From the NCBI GenBank assembly GCA_051294375.1, contig CM119264.1:17496278-17560277 (forward strand): a DNA stretch of 64,000 nucleotides, written 5' to 3'. Each line of letters starts with the position of its first letter. The stretch's first letter is position 1. The stretch comes from Paraspadella gotoi (Eukaryota; Chaetognatha). The position numbers and the translations under genes are program-made. Below the pieces are notes generated by a model that worked only from the letters and a program-made list of their open reading frames with translations, did not search any database and was not told the origin of the DNA. Positions 11,921 through 22,588 of this stretch are shown piece by piece.

Positions 11921-12016
11921 TCTTTGTTAAACGTCTTCCCTCGTCATGTCCCGCGACATCCCATCCAGGAGCGAGCATCGCTCGTCCAACTCGGCAGAGT
12001 GAGTCACCTGTTGTTT
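11921..12016. CDS. Possible tail exon; strand undecided
   Basis: On the minus strand an AACAACAG acceptor is followed by VTHSAELDERCSLLDGMSRD with strongly GC-rich third positions, then a stop. This would lie between the tail exons at 13443 and 10703, where one exon is missing, but no good donor is seen. On the plus strand the same bases are flanked by a much better acceptor (TTGTCCTCCCGCAG at 11907-11920) and donor (GGCAGA|GTGAGT), with open frames including SLLNVFPRHVPRHPIQ. A plus-strand exon would belong to a gene nested in the intron. Only transcript data can decide. Confidence 0.25.
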
Positions 12017-12137
12017 AGATTGTGCAAATCGCAGGAGGGCGATGCCACGAGCTGCGTCTGGGAATTTATTTGATGGCAGAAATCGTGAGCCGAATGGGAG
12101 GTTGTGAAGTAAATGGGGCTCAGCTCCGTCCTGTCAG

Positions 12138-12139
<2 letters not shown>

Positions 12140-12227
<88 letters not shown>
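12140..12227 (+). repeat. (GA)n microsatellite
   Basis: Pure GA array in the putative intron of the Ig-like gene tail. Confidence 0.95.
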
Positions 12228-12232
<5 letters not shown>

Positions 12233-13442
12233 GTAGAGAGGGGAAAAAATAAAAAAATCCTAATTTTTTTCCCCAACGACGAACATTGTCATTGGGAATT
12301 TAGAGTTTCTATATTTTTCTTATTCTTTCTTATATCATTTTTTTCATTTAATTTCACATATATAATTTTGATGGCCTCTTGTTTTTTATAAATATCTTTT
12401 ACATAATTTTAACCAGTTAATAAGATTTAAAATCTTTTGAGATAAGTATAATTATAAAAAAGGGATATATGAATGAAGAATACAATTGAAACATTTACCT
12501 AATTGGCTATAGGATCGGAATGGAATCTTTCCTGCAATGAATCTTTTACGATTTTGTTTTTCTTGCAAATTATACCTTTAGCCCTTACCTTTTGTATTTT
12601 TTTTCTAATTTAATCGGAAAAGTTTCTTTTTCTCAACAGTAGGAGGCGTCTTTCTTTCTCAATCTTTTCTTTACGTCCCCTTTTTTCGACTTTTCCCCCG
12701 CGGCTTTCTTTTTGTTTCGTTTTCGGTTTTACGGCGCGAGGCCGCGGATCAGTTTCCTTTCAAATTGCTTTCCCCTCCTCTTCCTCGATGCCACCTTTCT
12801 CTACTTCCCAGAACCACTTATCCAAGATCCTGGCCTCCACTTCGCCAAACCTTCCTACTACCCCACTTTACCCAGGCATCCCAAGCCATCTCTTTCTCAC
12901 CATTCTTTGTTCAAGCCACTCAAAGCCACCACTCCAAGCCTCCTAAGGTTACCCTTTAAGCCTCCCGACACCATCTTTTCAAAGCCTTTCGACATCGCCT
13001 CTACAAAACCCCCAAGGTTCCCACCATCGCCACTTCGAGTCTCGTAAAGCCTTTCCACGCCTCTCAACGCCGATGCTGAAAAGAGCTGCCAAGAGTCGCG
13101 ACTTCTCTTCAACCTGCGCCTTTTAAAATCTTGGGCTTTCAACGCTGATCCATCTTCGACCTCGAACGGATATCCTTCTCGTTTTTCCCCCTTCGAACTT
13201 TTCCTTCTGAACTTTTTAGCTTTGAGCCTTCCTTGCTGATCCTTACCCAGTTGATCCTTTCCCCGCTGATCCTTCCCTGAAGATCCGTTTCCAGTATCCA
13301 GTTCCCAACGTTCCTCCCTTTTAACTCTTTCCCATCCCAGTTCCCACCGTCTCCAACATAAAGCGATCTTTTCGACTCCATCCGATTCTCGCCCGCGACG
13401 ATAACAACAACAACAACAACAACAACGACGACAACGACCCAC

Positions 13443-13775
13443 CGTCGACGACGGGACTCTTCCCCTGATTCTGCTCGACGCTTCGATGTCTCCTCAACGT
13501 GAAATCCACGTAAGCGTCGAGTCCGTTCTGCGAGGGCGCCAGAGATGGCGCCAGTGACGGCGCAAGGGTGGAGCCGAGCGTCGAGGCCATGGACGGCGGC
13601 AGCATCGTCGAATCGGTGGAGGCGAAGGAAGGGCTGTAGGGCACGCCGGCGGCCGCGTGGGCTACGGCAGCGGCCGAGTGCGCCGAGTAAGGGTTGAGAT
13701 GTGACATGGAACATCCCGACGCGTTGGTGAGTGAGGATAAATGATTGGTGGAGCTCGAAGTAGAAAAGAAGTAGC
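13443..13775 (-). CDS. Ig-like gene, cytoplasmic tail exon (3' end uncertain)
   Basis: The acceptor TTTTTCCTCCTTCAG|GC is strong and phase 1, joining to the membrane exon as Gly (G|GC). Translation is Ser/Thr/Ala/Pro-rich: YFFSTSSSTNHLSSL, then YSAHSAAAVAHAAAGV, three APSL units, and NGLDAYVDFTLRRHR. No enzymatic domain is visible; the composition suits an intrinsically disordered tail with many possible phosphorylation sites. I place the donor at GACG|GTGGGT (phase 1), just before a (TTG/TCG)n tract. This does not match the phase 2 start of the candidate last exon. GTTGAG at about 13490 (phase 2) is a weaker alternative that would match it. Confidence 0.62.
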
Positions 13776-13853
13776 CTGAAGGAGGAAAAAGAGTGGAAGA
13801 GGGTGGGGTGAGTTGGGTGCCCTGGTGTGTGCTGCTGTCACAGCTTAACTCAC

Positions 13854-14003
13854 CTTTTCGATAGAGAATGAGGATGATGACCAACGAGATAAGGACGAGC
13901 ACGAGAGTCCCGGCGCCAGTCACCACCCACGCCATTCTTGACAGCGCGAGGTGCGACGACGATGACGATGACGACGACGGCGCCGGCCACTGAAAGTCGC
14001 CAT
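13854..14003 (-). CDS. Ig-like gene, transmembrane exon
   Basis: This 150-nt minus-strand exon runs from an acceptor with a T-rich tract (TCAACTCGACAG) to the donor CGAAAAG|GTGAGT, phase 1 to phase 1. It encodes GDFQWPAP, a Ser tract coded by TCG/TCA repeats, then SRMAWVVTGAGTLVLVLISL and VIILILYRK. The hydrophobic run of about 23 residues ending in Tyr-Arg-Lys is a type I membrane anchor with a positive stop-transfer edge. A symmetric phase-1 exon carrying the membrane helix is common in Ig-superfamily receptors. A (GA)n array at 14187-14265 (CT on the coding strand) lies about 180 bp upstream of the acceptor. Confidence 0.8.
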
Positions 14004-14183
14004 CTGTCGAGTTGAAAAAAAAAGAGCAGGTGAGAGACAAAAGAACACAAAGGACGTCTCGTCGTCTGTGGGAGCGAGAAAAATTGGGTGCGGACCGAGA
14101 CACAAAAGTTGTGTGACAGCAAAGAAAAAAAAAAACGCATTCAGAAAAGTGTAAAATGAATGAAACAGAATGAACAGAAAAAT

Positions 14184-14186
<3 letters not shown>

Positions 14187-14265
<79 letters not shown>
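14187..14265 (+). repeat. (GA)n microsatellite
   Basis: Pure GA array upstream of the transmembrane exon acceptor; opposite partner of the CT array at 14435-14499. Confidence 0.95.
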
Positions 14266-14270
<5 letters not shown>

Positions 14271-14431
14271 AAAAAAGCAGAAAGAAGAAGAGAAAAAAGC
14301 GAGATGAAAAACGAAGCTCGGAAGGAAACAACGTCGGTGGGGAGAAAAGGCTTCGTTCGACTCAAATCCCTTTTGGCGCCGATCTGAGATCAGGGACAGA
14401 ATCACGTTGATCGAGGCTAACGTCACCCAGG

Positions 14432-14434
<3 letters not shown>

Positions 14435-14495
<61 letters not shown>

Positions 14496-14499
14496 TCTC
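14435..14499 (+). repeat. (CT)n microsatellite
   Basis: CT array 170 bp from the (GA)n array at 14187-14265; the pair is a potential long hairpin in the pre-mRNA. Confidence 0.95.
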
Positions 14500-14992
14500 C
14501 CCCTTTTCTTTAACTCCATCTCTCTCTTCTCCACTTTTCTGCTGGAGGTCAAGAGATTTCCCTCGAGACGGTGAAATCATAAATAAAAAAAAATTGAACT
14601 GAATAAGATTCTTGTTTCCCCCAAAATTGAATGTGGAAATTTCAGCCAAAATCATGATGTAGAATCAATTCGAAATTTAATTAGTTTGTGTTTGTGTTTG
14701 TGTTTGTGTTTTGTGTTGGTGAAATTTAAATGATATCATCCTAATTTTCCTAATTTTCCTAATTTTTCGACATTCGCTCATAGGGTTCGAGTTAACTTTT
14801 TTTTAAACGTGCGATGAAAATTTTGGATTTTGAAATCCTCACGCGAGCGACAATCAACTCTCTCTTCTCTCCACGCAAAATGTTCCTTTCTTTTTAATCT
14901 TCAACTTTTTTTACGATTTTTATGATTTTCATGGAAACGTTTGGATTTCGACGTCCAAAAGAATTTTAATCGGCGATAATTAAAACGGAATG

Positions 14993-14994
<2 letters not shown>

Positions 14995-15023
<29 letters not shown>

Positions 15024-15078
15024 TTCTCTCTCTCTTTCTCTCTCTCTCTTTCTCTCTCTCTCTCTTTCTCTCTCTCTT
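14995..15078 (+). repeat. (CT)n microsatellite
   Basis: CT array with a few T interruptions, intronic. Confidence 0.9.
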
Positions 15079-15304
15079 TTATAATTATTTCTTTTTTTTT
15101 CGGACTAATTGTTCTGCTATCTTTCCGTCTGAATCGACTTCGGCAGACGAGACATGGCGCTGTTTGAGCGTCAGGATTGGCCTGAAAAACTCACGCGTGT
15201 TTTTCGAGAATAACATCTCAAAGGAGTTAATTCGATGTTTTTTTTTCAATTTTTTTTCTCATGAGGAGACAGTGATAATCGTTATGTGTTAGTGACAGAA
15301 CCGT

Positions 15305-15470
15305 TCAATATAAGCAGTCCCTGAGCTTCGGATCAGGCTGTAACACCGTGTTACAGGCGGGTTAAGCGCCCCGTCCCTCTTAACTGCTAGGCGACCACCG
15401 GGCTAGAACCCCGGACCTTTGGGTTGGGAGGCGAATGACTTGCCTCGGCCACAAATGGCCGCTAATGAAT
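15305..15470 (-). mobile_element. tRNA-derived SINE
   Basis: The minus strand has an A-box-like TGGCCGAGG (15443-15451) and a B-box-like GGTTCTAGCCC (15400-15410), with the spacing expected in tRNA genes. These are internal RNA polymerase III promoter elements. The cloverleaf is incomplete (no matching acceptor arms), and an unrelated body with a TAACACGGTGTTACA palindrome follows. This is the usual form of a tRNA-headed SINE rather than a working tRNA. Exact ends are not clear. Confidence 0.6.
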
Positions 15471-15747
15471 GGTTGGTGGATTTTAGTCCACCATACTCAA
15501 CTTGATATTTCGTTCGCAAGATTTGTTATTTCGTTTCGTCATTTCGTTAGCAAGCCTTCTCGCAGCGTAGATCTGCATGGCTCAGCGCACGACGTAGCAA
15601 CCGTGGCGCCGCGCGTTACGTGTTCATTTTTCATGCGCGGCTCTTACGTGCGCTCACGAACTCCAAGGACCAACGGGCGCGTTGGAAGTGGCGCATCCGC
15701 CCGTGAGAAGGGGGGGATTTTATGGAATGAAAGAGAGAAAATGGATT

Positions 15748-15782
15748 TTCAATAAAGAATTTCATTTTTAAAAAAAAAAAAA
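15748..15782 (+). other. AATAAA followed by an A-tract
   Basis: TTTTCAATAAAGAATTTC is followed closely by a run of about 13 A. This resembles the 3' end of a reverse-transcribed copy, but no body is recognised upstream except GC-rich DNA at 15540-15700. Confidence 0.3.
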
Positions 15783-16012
15783 GTTTTATGACGTTTAAAT
15801 TTAATATACTACCGCTGGCCCGGTTTTTAAAGGACTTTTTATATCTTTTTAAGTTTTATATAATTTTATTAGGTTTCCTATCTTGATGATAGGGACGAAT
15901 AAATACAAGAAAGGAATTATAATTCTCATCGTTGACTTCATCGCCACTAAAATTGTCTTTCCGACTTAAAAAAACAATAAAAACCAAGCGTAAACAAGGA
16001 ATGACTCAACAG

Positions 16013-16101
16013 TCAACATGGCGGCGCCTTTTTCCTCAGCAACTGCCGACGTCGCTTCCGCAGCATCAGCTTCTTGAAAATCTGCATCTGCTTCGGCGTC
16101 C
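16013..16101 (-). CDS. Possible alternative terminal exon
   Basis: The minus-strand acceptor TTTTTTCTAG|GG opens a short frame in phase 1, TPKQMQIFKKLMLRKRRRQL then LRKKAPPC and TGA. Third codon positions are almost all G or C, unlike the surrounding DNA. The phase 1 start matches the donor of the Ig-like exon at 20518, and the site lies inside the intron before the transmembrane exon. If used, it would replace the membrane helix with a basic tail. A second frame (DAEADADFQEADAAEATSAV) is also open, so coding is not certain, and no AATAAA follows closely. Confidence 0.25.
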
Positions 16102-16763
16102 CTAGAAAAAATATATTTCGTTTGATTATTGAATGTGTCACAAAAAATAATTTTAATTTTGTTTTTTGTTGGATTCTTTTTCAGTGCTTCACGAAGGAAC
16201 GAACGCATACTCTAACAACAACAACAACAACAATAACAACAACAACAACAACAGCGTTAACGACTGGATCCGGAAAAGCTTCCCCCCCCCCTCAAGAGCG
16301 CCCTCCTGCTGACGACTGTTTTTCTTTTTCTTTCTTTTCCTCTTTTTCGTTTACGATTCCCATAAGAGATGACAGAAACGAAATCCCATTCGATGATTCT
16401 ATACGAGAGACGTCAACGCCTCCTTTTTTAGCGAGGGTGGTGGCGGTGGAGAATGGTGGAAGATAGGGGTGGCTGGGGGGGAAGGGAAGTCAAACGAAGG
16501 AACCGAAGGAAATTGGAATCGGTCGAGGTTGTTCAGGTGGGTTTCGATAAAAGCGCTCGTCGCGCCAGACTTCGTCGATTCGGCTAACGACCTAATTTGC
16601 GAATTGAATAAAAGGTCATTCCTGGTACAAGAGTTGGATGAAAGATAGAAAATATGCACTACAATGAAGAGGGCGGGCTGGTTAGGAATTGTTATCATCT
16701 TCGTCGTAATAGTTATTAAAAACGCAACTGTATTACAGCGACAGACTGACGCTCATTTCAACT

Positions 16764-16886
<123 letters not shown>

Positions 16887-18001
16887 TCACAAGTTACTAC
16901 AACCCTTTCGCTCAAACGCCAACGACGAAAAGACCTCGCGAATGAACTTCTTCGACGGCTCTTTGTGGGCGCGCCCGCTCAGGCCGACGCGGAAAACGAA
17001 AACATGAAAGGAGAGGTTCATAAACTGATCCCCGTTGCAAAGGTTACCGGGTCGACTCTGACGGGTGTCGGATTTCCTCGTCTTCGTCGTCGTCGTCGTC
17101 GTCGTCAAAAAAAGCGAGAAGGAGAAAACCGAGAATTACGACGTGGCGCGATTCTCGAGCGTGTGATGGCTGTGATACGGGAGGGAACTTGAAAAGAGTG
17201 TGAATGCGATAAGGCAACGCCGCTGCGGGGGTGGTGAGGGGGTGACAGAGACAGAGAGTTCGGGTGGGAAAGATCGCTGTGTGGGGACTGGGGCACTATG
17301 TGAGAAGGAGTACGAGAAAGGAAACCCTCTGCTCTTGAGGAAAGCATGAATAAGAAGGCTGGGAATCGGGGTAGCAGGACGGCAGGGTGGCAGGGTGGCA
17401 AAGAAACGGGATACTCTAAGGTCTAATCTAAAATCATGAAGGGCAACGATGATGAACAAAAAGGGGCGAATGAATGAGTTCGATGATGGATGAACATATG
17501 TAGGTCCTTCGATGATTCGATGATGAATGAGACGAGAAGCTTTCGACGCCTTTTTGGTCCAAATTGAGGGACGAGAGAAAATGAATTTGGGTCAGACGAT
17601 CCGCTTTCTCGTTAAGTGGTTAAGCATCATCGTCGTCGTCGTCGTCGTTCTCGTCAACATCGTCACCCACTCTTTCTTTCTCTCCATCAAAGCTACTCGA
17701 TCATGAACTTCTGCCAATCGATTGGAACGTGCGAACAACTCCATGTGACGATTAAAGGGGAAAAAAGACGACGGTCGTCGTCGTCGTTGCCGTCGTCGTC
17801 GCAGTCGACCCATTCTCATTTCCTCATTTCCGCATTCAGCTTGAGAGTTTGTGAGAGCCGCTACGAGCCATTGAATTCATTGCCGTTGCAAAAAAAAAGT
17901 GACCGCCAGGAAACATTCTAGCGCGAGCGAGTCCGTAGCGAGAAGAACCAATCGAAACCGGATCTTCGTGTAAAAAAATAACGATTCTGTCGAGTGTCAG
18001 C

Positions 18002-18023
18002 GTGCGCACGTGCGCACGTGCGC
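18002..18023. repeat. Alternating purine-pyrimidine palindrome
   Basis: GTGCGCAC units overlap three times into a self-complementary alternating tract, a classical Z-DNA-prone sequence, about 40 bp left of the MITE. Confidence 0.6.
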
Positions 18024-18061
18024 TAGGAATTATCTCTCATCATATAAAAATCACGATAGTA

Positions 18062-18364
18062 CAGTGTGTCCCAATGGAACTGTCGGTTAATAAAAGCTTG
18101 CTATTTAAAAACATTTTTCTATGTAATTTTTTTAATGAAATTTATTTTAAAATATAAAACAATTGAAAAATTAAAAAAGTGAAAAACTAGGACTTATTTC
18201 AATTGAATGTTTTGCAAAGAAAAATTGATAAAAATTGAATTCGAAATATAGTATTATAAATGCTAAGAACTTATCTTCGACATTGTTATCTCAGAAAAAA
18301 GATTTAAGAACACAGTTCCGCACAATATGTAAAAGTTAACCGACAGTACCATTGGGACACACTG
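18062..18364. mobile_element. MITE with 29-bp terminal inverted repeats and TA duplication
   Basis: The left end starts CAGTGTGTCCCAATGG and continues AACTGTCGGTTAA. The right end is its reverse complement with one mismatch (A/T). TA flanks both ends (18060-18061 and 18365-18366), the target-site mark of Tc1/mariner transposons. The 303-bp interior is AT-rich and has no ORF, so it is a non-autonomous element that would need a transposase from elsewhere. It sits in the intron before the transmembrane exon of the Ig-like gene. Confidence 0.88.
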
Positions 18365-19155
18365 TATTTAGTAGCATCTAGTTTAAATAATAAAATGTCG
18401 TCTGTTTGACGCTTTCAGGGTGAAAAATCATTCATTGTGATAACGAAGACTGAAATAAAGATAGAAAATAAAGGAAAGAAGTGAAAAAAGAAAAGTCTGA
18501 TATCATTGCATACTATTTCAATGCGTAGGTCTTTATAAAAACCGGTTAACGAGGGAACACGCGATGAAAGAATATACGAAATGAAGTGAAAAGAGTTGTA
18601 TAGCTCTAGGGTGGGTTGAGGTTAAAAATAGTGATTGACTAGAAGACTGAAGTAATAGTACCAGCGAGTCTGAATTGAAATAGATTAAAATAAATTAAAT
18701 GAAAGAATAAGAATCAAATATTGAAAAATATTTTATTGATAGATAAATGAGTTAAAAATATTGTAAAAGTTAAGTTAAGTTTTAAAGCGACGATGAGAAA
18801 GAAAAATACATTATAAATAGATAAGTGAATAAACCAACTGGGACAGATGGCAGAAAAAAGAAATGAATTGTTAAGTGAGAGAGTGATAATGCGAGGAAAG
18901 AATGAAGGAAGGAGATGTGAGGCAGCGGTGAAGAAATAAAGGGAAAAAAATTAAAAAATAAATGGAAAGAAAAAAAGAAAGAGGGCGAGAGAGGGAGTCG
19001 GTAAAAACCCGAAGGAATCGCGGAGAAAAGAAGATGCGGTTCGAACTCCCTTGACGGATGCCAGAGGTGACTCGTGTCGCAGTGAAAAGGCGCAAAAGAA
19101 AACGGACAAAATAATGAAAAATAAATCTTTTCTCCTTTCTTCAACCTGTCACTGA

Positions 19156-19185
19156 CTCTCTCTCTCTCTCTCACTCTCGCTTTTG

Positions 19186-19263
<78 letters not shown>

Positions 19264-19264
19264 A

Positions 19265-19300
<36 letters not shown>

Positions 19301-19376
19301 ATGCTCTCTCGCTGAGTCTCATTCTCTGTTTATCTCGACAGCCTCCGCTTTTTTTGTTTACGTCCATAAACTTGAT

Positions 19377-19445
<69 letters not shown>
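19156..19445 (+). repeat. (CT)n microsatellite cluster
   Basis: Two CT arrays (19156-19310 and 19378-19445) around a short non-repeat spacer, facing a (GA)n array at 19640-19711. Confidence 0.9.
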
Positions 19446-19449
<4 letters not shown>

Positions 19450-19636
19450 TTACCTCTCTCTTCCTCTCTCAATCTCTCTTTCGCTCTACTTCCCCTGTCT
19501 TTCTATTTCAGCTTCTCTCTGTAAAATCTGGTGCTTGAACGAACCACAAAGAGAAGAGAGAAAATAAGACAAAAACAATTTAAAAGAGGAACAACGGCTT
19601 CGATGACAAAGGAAAAAGCAACCAACCAAATAAGCA

Positions 19637-19639
<3 letters not shown>

Positions 19640-19711
<72 letters not shown>
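19640..19711 (+). repeat. (GA)n microsatellite
   Basis: GA array opposite in sense to the CT cluster just before it. Confidence 0.9.
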
Positions 19712-19727
19712 AAACGTTATCTCCTCC

Positions 19728-19940
19728 TCCACATTCGCGTGCTCCTTGAAGTTTGCCTTGACTCTGCTGTCCTGGAGCCCATTTCATTCTTGGGTGATCA
19801 CCGTCCCACCGGGCATCGAAACGGCCTTCGACTAACCAAGGTGACCCTCGGGGTCCCCGAGAAAGCGGGGGCGGGAGTGGCCAGGGGGCAACGGGGTGAT
19901 GGAGTGATGAAAGTTAGGGTGGTAGGGATGTTTTAGGAAA
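19728..19940. other. GC-rich non-repeat patch, coding undecided
   Basis: The plus strand is open (IRVLLEVCLDSAVLEPISFL, GDHRPTGHRNGLRLTKVTL), and the minus strand is open in part (MKWAPGQQSQGKLQGAREC). There is no clear pair of splice sites. It lies in the large intron of the Ig-like gene. Confidence 0.25.
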
Positions 19941-20182
19941 AGGCGCGGCTGAAGCGAAGGAGAGGAGAAAATGTTTTTTTTTTCTTCAACATAAAAAAGC
20001 TGTTTTTTTTTCTATCTGTTGATGGCGCCTAGAATTGTCGTTATAATCAGCAGGATCTTGGTTGCCTTATTTCATTCTTTATGATCTAATTATTTAGATA
20101 TAAAATAAAATAAAATAAAATTATAAAGATTAAAAATAAAAATTGGTATTAGATGCAATAAACAATGTTGCAAAACTAATCT

Positions 20183-20281
20183 CGATTCTCTCTCTCTCTC
20201 ACTCTCTCTCTCTCTCTCTCTCTTTCGTCTCTCTTTCTCCTCTCTCTCTCCTCATCTCTCTCTCTCATCTGCTCTCACTCT
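20183..20281 (+). repeat. (CT)n microsatellite, interrupted
   Basis: CT-rich array downstream (on the minus strand) of the exon at 20518-20591. Confidence 0.85.
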
Positions 20282-20517
20282 CTGCGTAATGGCAACAGAC
20301 ACATTTTTGTCTTCCACGTTTTTGCCAGATGCGCTCTTCTCCTTGGGCCCGGGTCGTCGCGGGCCTGGGTATCAAAGATAAGAAGCCTTTTTGAAGGGAT
20401 TTCCTTTCGATTGGGTTTCTGCTTGGGACGATCGTCTTTAATCATATTCATAAAGAGGGATTTCTGTCTCCATTTGAATTTCGAGGACGAAGACACGCAA
20501 TGAAGCAGACGACTCAC

Positions 20518-20591
20518 CTCCCTCGACTCCGTATTGATTCGTCATGGTGATTGTGAAGTTTTTAATCACGGATTTCGTCACAGTCAGGATT
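20518..20591 (-). CDS. Ig-like gene, exon ending the Ig-like fold
   Basis: The minus-strand acceptor CCCACCAG|A and donor GGGAG|GTGAGT enclose 74 nt, phase 2 to phase 1. Two of three frames are closed by stops; the open one reads ILTVTKSVIKNFTITMTNQY followed by GVEG. This is the L-x-V/I ... N-F/Y-T-x-x-x-T-N-x-Y-G pattern that ends Ig I-set domains. The usual Y-x-C cysteine is replaced: N-F-T-I instead of N-Y-T-C. NFT is a sequon. The next exon in phase 1 completes Asp (G|AT) and leads within about 20 residues to the membrane helix, so this is the membrane-proximal domain. Confidence 0.75.
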
Positions 20592-20867
20592 CTGGTGGGA
20601 GAATTTTTAAAAAAATAAGAATAAGAAAAAATAGTAATCTTTAATTGAATATTAAGTATTTGATAGTTGAAATATTGTGTTTAATTATCTCATTTCTCTT
20701 TTCAGAACAAATATAGAGGATTATAATGGGTCTCCTGTTTAGTCAAGACTGACTTTTTTTTTCACCGTTTTTCTTCTCTCTCACAGACTTTCTCTGGTTT
20801 CACGGGATTTTCCCCGCGTTTCTCTGGGTTTCACGCTCCGTCGCTCGTCCTTCTTATCCGCTATCTT

Positions 20868-20980
20868 TTTTTCTCTTTTCTCTTTTTCTCTTTTTCTCTT
20901 TTTCTCTTTTTCTTTTTCTCTTTTTCTCTTTTTCTCTTTTTCTCTTTTTCTCTTTTTCTCTTTTTCTTTTTCTCCCTTTA
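20868..20980 (+). repeat. Polypyrimidine tandem (TTTTTCTC)n
   Basis: Regular CTTTTT/TCTCTTTT repeats, a pure pyrimidine tract of about 110 bp. Confidence 0.85.
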
Positions 20981-21166
20981 CCGTTTTCTCCCTTTATTTT
21001 CACTTTCCCCAGCCATTTCCCTATTTTCTTTTCACTATTCTTGTTTAAAAAACATGAAGTTTGTATTTTTTCATTTTACGCATGAAATCTCAGGTAAGAA
21101 AGATGTTTTTTTTTTTGTTCTTTTTTTTCGCCTTTCCTTTCCTCAAACCTTCACCTTTTTCCTCAC

Positions 21167-21265
21167 CTGAGCGTGATGAGGGCGTGGTGATGCAAATGCT
21201 CCAAAAAAGTGTGATTCAAACTCAACACCACGTTCTGCCTCCTCTGGTCCAAGTTAATCACGGCT
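21167..21265 (-). CDS. Ig-like gene, central Ig strand exon
   Basis: The minus-strand acceptor TCTTTTTTTCAG|A and donor GCTCAG|GTGAGG bound a 99-nt exon, phase 2 to phase 2. Only one frame is open throughout: AVINLDQRRQNVVLSLNHTF followed by LEHLHHHALITL. NHT is an N-glycosylation sequon. The codon split with the previous exon (AG|A) gives Arg, and the split with the next exon (AG|A) also gives Arg. Alternating hydrophobic residues (VVLSL, ALITL) suit beta strands of an Ig-like fold. A His-rich turn (HLHHH) is unusual. The two neighbouring exons fit in phase and sense, which is the main support. Confidence 0.72.
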
Positions 21266-21475
21266 CTGAAAAAAAGATAGACGAAGTTGGGTGGAAAGAG
21301 AAAGAACAATGGAAAGAATCAAAAGAAGCATTTGACGAAAACGTGGGAGAAGAAGTTGTGAAGTCAAAAAAAGGGATCAAAATAAGGTTGATAAAGATGC
21401 AGGAAATGAAGGTCGAAAAAAGAATGTAAGGGAAAGGAAGAAGTGAAAATACAGAGATAAGGAGAAAAATGGATT

Positions 21476-21476
21476 A

Positions 21477-21572
<96 letters not shown>

Positions 21573-21590
21573 AAAAAAAAAGAAAGAAAA
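21476..21590 (+). repeat. (GAAA)n microsatellite
   Basis: Long near-pure GAAA array; another lies at about 339-439. Confidence 0.95.
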
Positions 21591-22465
21591 AAGGAAATGG
21601 AAAACAGAAAAAAAGAAAAGAAAAATCAAGGTACGCGGTAACGAATAAGCAAAATAAGAAGAAAAAAAAAAAGAAAAGAGAGAGAAAAGAAGAATACAAG
21701 TTGAGTAATAAAGAGGAAATGAGGAGGAGAGACAGAAAGGGAATAAGGGAGAAAGGAAATCAATTAGTCTCCCGCTCCGTTGGCTCAAGATTTTTCAAAA
21801 TCAGATTTATCACGAGATTTTTTTTTTTCGTGATTTTTTTTTTTTTTCAGTCTGTGAGGGAGTGAAATTAAGGCGATCGTATTACTGGCGCCGCGTTCAC
21901 ATTCACATGCGCTCGAGAAAGAGAGAGAGAGGGAGAGAGAGAAAGAGAGAGAGCGAGAGAGAGAGAGAGAGTTTTACGTGTTTTATTTTTCTCAATCTTC
22001 ATTTTCTTTTAAGGGGGGGCTCCCGCTCTTTTTGTTTTCACTTTTTTTTCCCCTTCCCCTCCTCTTTTACTTTTTTTCTTTTCCCTTTTGTTTTTCTCGC
22101 ATTCCTCCTTTTCTCTTTTTCACTTCTACTCCTCGTGGAAATATCTTCAAATTCCCGCGAAACTGAGACAAGCCAGATCCCCCCCCCGCCCCCCTTCCTC
22201 TTTCAGCACAACGTTTCGCGTCAAAATTCATATTTTTTTTTCTCTTTCTCTTTTTCTATCCGTTTCGTAGTCTCACCAAAAAAAAAGGGAGAAAAAAAAT
22301 TTACATAATGAGAAAATCAAAGCCACAAAAAAAAAAGCGAAAGAAACATACTTTTTCAACGTCGAGTCGAATGGAAGCCTCGCTCCACCGAGTTCCAATC
22401 TTTCTCACTCTTTCCGTTTTCCCGACGTTACTGGTTCGCTTCCCAGCTTTGAATTCCCTTTTTAT

Positions 22466-22466
<1 letters not shown>

Positions 22467-22501
<35 letters not shown>

Positions 22502-22555
22502 CTCTCTCTCTCTGTCTCTCTCTCTCTCTCTCTACCTCTCTCTCTCTCTCTCGCT
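22467..22555 (+). repeat. (CT)n microsatellite
   Basis: CT array, GA on the coding strand, starting about 35 bp past the donor of the exon at 22589. Confidence 0.9.
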
Positions 22556-22588
22556 TTCCAGTTTTTTTCAATTTTGCGAAAGTTTCAC

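Noticed and set aside
11921-11998. NVFPRHV similarity to an adenylyl cyclase segment (L-P-R-H-V)
   Set aside because: Only a few residues match and the following residues do not fit the cyclase family.
12712-13047. Pro/Phe/Ser-rich plus-strand frame
   Set aside because: Low-complexity KP/PSL repeats opposite another open frame, with no splice sites.
12897-13442. 181-codon minus-strand frame downstream of the tail exon
   Set aside because: It begins inside a TTG/TGC repeat, is Lys/Arg/Gly-rich with repeated KDQ units, and lies past the likely donor; more probably intron.
15305-15470. Functional tRNA gene
   Set aside because: Boxes are present but acceptor and other stems do not pair, so I called a SINE.
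21364-21788. Phe/Leu/Ser-rich frame resembling a membrane protein
   Set aside because: It is the minus-strand translation of a (GAAA)n array, not hydrophobic helices.
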